DNA of 7,370 nt from Actinotalea sp. (GTDB lineage Bacteria; Actinomycetota; Actinomycetes; Actinomycetales; Cellulomonadaceae): assembly GCA_014360395.1 (NCBI GenBank), contig JACIXM010000054.1, forward strand, positions 1-7,370, read 5' to 3'. Position 1 is the first letter of the stretch. Every line of letters starts with the position of its first letter. The notes under the pieces are model-generated. The model saw only the letters and a list, made by a program, of their open reading frames with translations. It was not told the origin of the DNA and did no database searches. This document shows, in pieces, positions 6,377 to 7,370 of this stretch. The translations under genes were made by a program, and so were the position numbers.

Positions 6377-7370
6377 GGGTGCTGCAGGTGCTCGGTTCGA
6401 GCGCGGGCGGTGTCGCCCGGCACGTCGCGCAGGTCGCGACCGGGGGCGGCCGGCGGGGGTGGCAGGTCGTCGTCGCCGGTCCGGCGGTACTGGCCGAGCG
6501 GCTCGTCCCGGACGGCTCCGCAGCCACCTTCGCACCCGTGGAGATCGCGGACCGGCCAGGTCCCGGCGACGCCGCCTCGGTGCGCCGGCTCGCCGCGCTC
6601 GCCCGGGGCGCCGACGTCGTCCATGCGCACGGGCTGCGCGCCGGGGCCCTCGCGGTCCTCGCGGTCCGGGGCGCGCGACCGGCGGGCGGACGCCGGCCCG
6701 CCGTCGTCGTCACGCTGCACAACCTGCCCGTCGGCGGTCGGGGGATCCGCGCGGTGGCGGGCGTGCTGGAGCAGGTCGTCTCACGGGGTGCGGACGCCGT
6801 CCTGGGCGTCTCCGGCGACCTCGTCGCCCGGGCCCTCCAGCGGGGAGCCCGGCGGGCGGAGCGGGCGCTCGTGCCCGCGCCGCCCCGGCCCGCCGCCGGG
6901 CCGCGCGACGTGACGCGGACGGCGCTGGACGTCCCCGACGACGCCGTCCTGCTCCTCACGGTCGCCCGACTGGCACCGCAGAAGGGTCTGGACCTGCTCG
7001 CGGACGCGGCGGCGGACCTCGCCGGCGACGGGGTGGTGTGGCTCGTCGCCGGGGACGGGCCGCTGCAGGACGAGCTCGAGGGCCGCGTGGCCGCGGGACG
7101 GCTGCCGGTCCGGGTGCTCGGTCGCCGGGATGACGTGCCCGACCTCCTCGCCGCCGCGGACGTCGTCGTCAGCACGGCGCGGTGGGAGGGTCAGCCCCTG
7201 GGCGTCCAGGAGGCGCTGGCGCTCGGCGCCCCCGTGGTCGCCACGGACGTCGGCGGGACCCGTGAGGTCACCGGTGACGCGGCGGTCCTGGTCGAGCCGA
7301 CCGCGGTCGCGGTGGCCGCGGCGGTGCGGGCCCTGGTGGCCGACCCGGCCGCGCGTGCGGAGCTGTCCCG
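6373..7370 (+). CDS. GT-B fold glycosyltransferase, GT4-type, 3'-truncated by window edge
   Basis: The frame is open from the ATG at 6373 to the window end, giving 332 complete codons; typical GT4 enzymes have 360-400 residues, so only a short tail is missing. These are retaining transferases that move a sugar from a nucleotide-sugar to an acceptor, often a lipid-linked one at the inner membrane face. Visible motifs: MRVLQVLGSSAGGVARHV at the start (acceptor-domain glycine loop); VVHAHGLRAG near 82-91; VTLHNLP (113-119); VARLAPQKGLDLL (197-209) with Arg 199 and Lys 204 of the donor phosphate site; VAGDGPLQ (224-231); and the E-x7-E pair Glu 272 and Glu 280 in WEGQPLGVQEALALG. There is no signal peptide or membrane helix, so it should be cytoplasmic and peripheral. 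It overlaps murJ by 4 bases (ATGA) and has a strong GGAGG site. Donor and acceptor cannot be told from sequence; the neighbours suggest a prenyl-linked acceptor. Confidence 0.9.
   Translation, partial: MRVLQVLGSSAGGVARHVAQVATGGGRRGWQVVVAGPAVLAERLVPDGSAATFAPVEIADRPGPGDAASVRRLAALARGADVVHAHGLRAGALAVLAVRGARPAGGRRPAVVVTLHNLPVGGRGIRAVAGVLEQVVSRGADAVLGVSGDLVARALQRGARRAERALVPAPPRPAAGPRDVTRTALDVPDDAVLLLTVARLAPQKGLDLLADAAADLAGDGVVWLVAGDGPLQDELEGRVAAGRLPVRVLGRRDDVPDLLAAADVVVSTARWEGQPLGVQEALALGAPVVATDVGGTREVTGDAAVLVEPTAVAVAAAVRALVADPAARAELS

Noticed and set aside
3686..6535. A 949-codon open frame on the minus strand
   Set aside because: It lies antisense to four well-supported genes. Its translation is a low-complexity Arg/Pro/Ala/Gly mix, with no recognisable motif. 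Long antisense open frames are expected when stop codons are rare in such GC-rich DNA.

Overview
The window is very GC-rich (roughly three quarters G+C by eye). Its codons end almost always in G or C, genes are packed with gaps of 40 bases or less, and GTG starts are frequent. Together with the recN-steA-steB gene order, this points to a high-GC actinobacterium. A Cellulomonas-like member of the Micrococcales is my guess, but the sequence alone does not fix the genus.

All six genes lie on the + strand and read like one operon. From the left edge: the C-terminal ~500 residues of RecN (DNA repair ATPase, 5' end outside the window); steA, a membrane-anchored protein with a thiamine-pyrophosphokinase-like fold; steB, the MctB-like 'copper transporter' family protein with one N-terminal membrane helix and a coiled coil; a small polytopic membrane protein that keeps the aspartate motifs of MraY/WecA-type polyprenyl-phosphate sugar-phosphate transferases; a MurJ/MviN-type flippase; and the first ~330 residues of a GT-B (GT4-type) glycosyltransferase that runs off the right edge. 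The last four genes overlap one another by 4, 16 and 4 bases, so they are probably translationally coupled. No stretch over 300 bases lacks a gene; the largest gap is the 40-base steA-steB junction. I see no RNA genes, mobile elements, CRISPR or origin-like sequences.

SteA and SteB are known from Corynebacterium glutamicum as envelope-division factors acting with the peptidoglycan-hydrolase (RipC-FtsEX) cell-separation pathway. Here they sit directly before a complete-looking set for making and exporting a lipid-linked glycan: a candidate initiating phosphosugar transferase, a flippase and a glycosyltransferase. The most interesting hypothesis is that these five genes form one septal envelope module whose glycan product is undescribed. 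The strongest non-coding signal is the steA-steB junction. It holds a perfect 10-bp all-GC inverted repeat with the steA stop codon in its loop, overlapping a four-run G-quadruplex motif on the minus strand, just ahead of the steB ribosome binding site.
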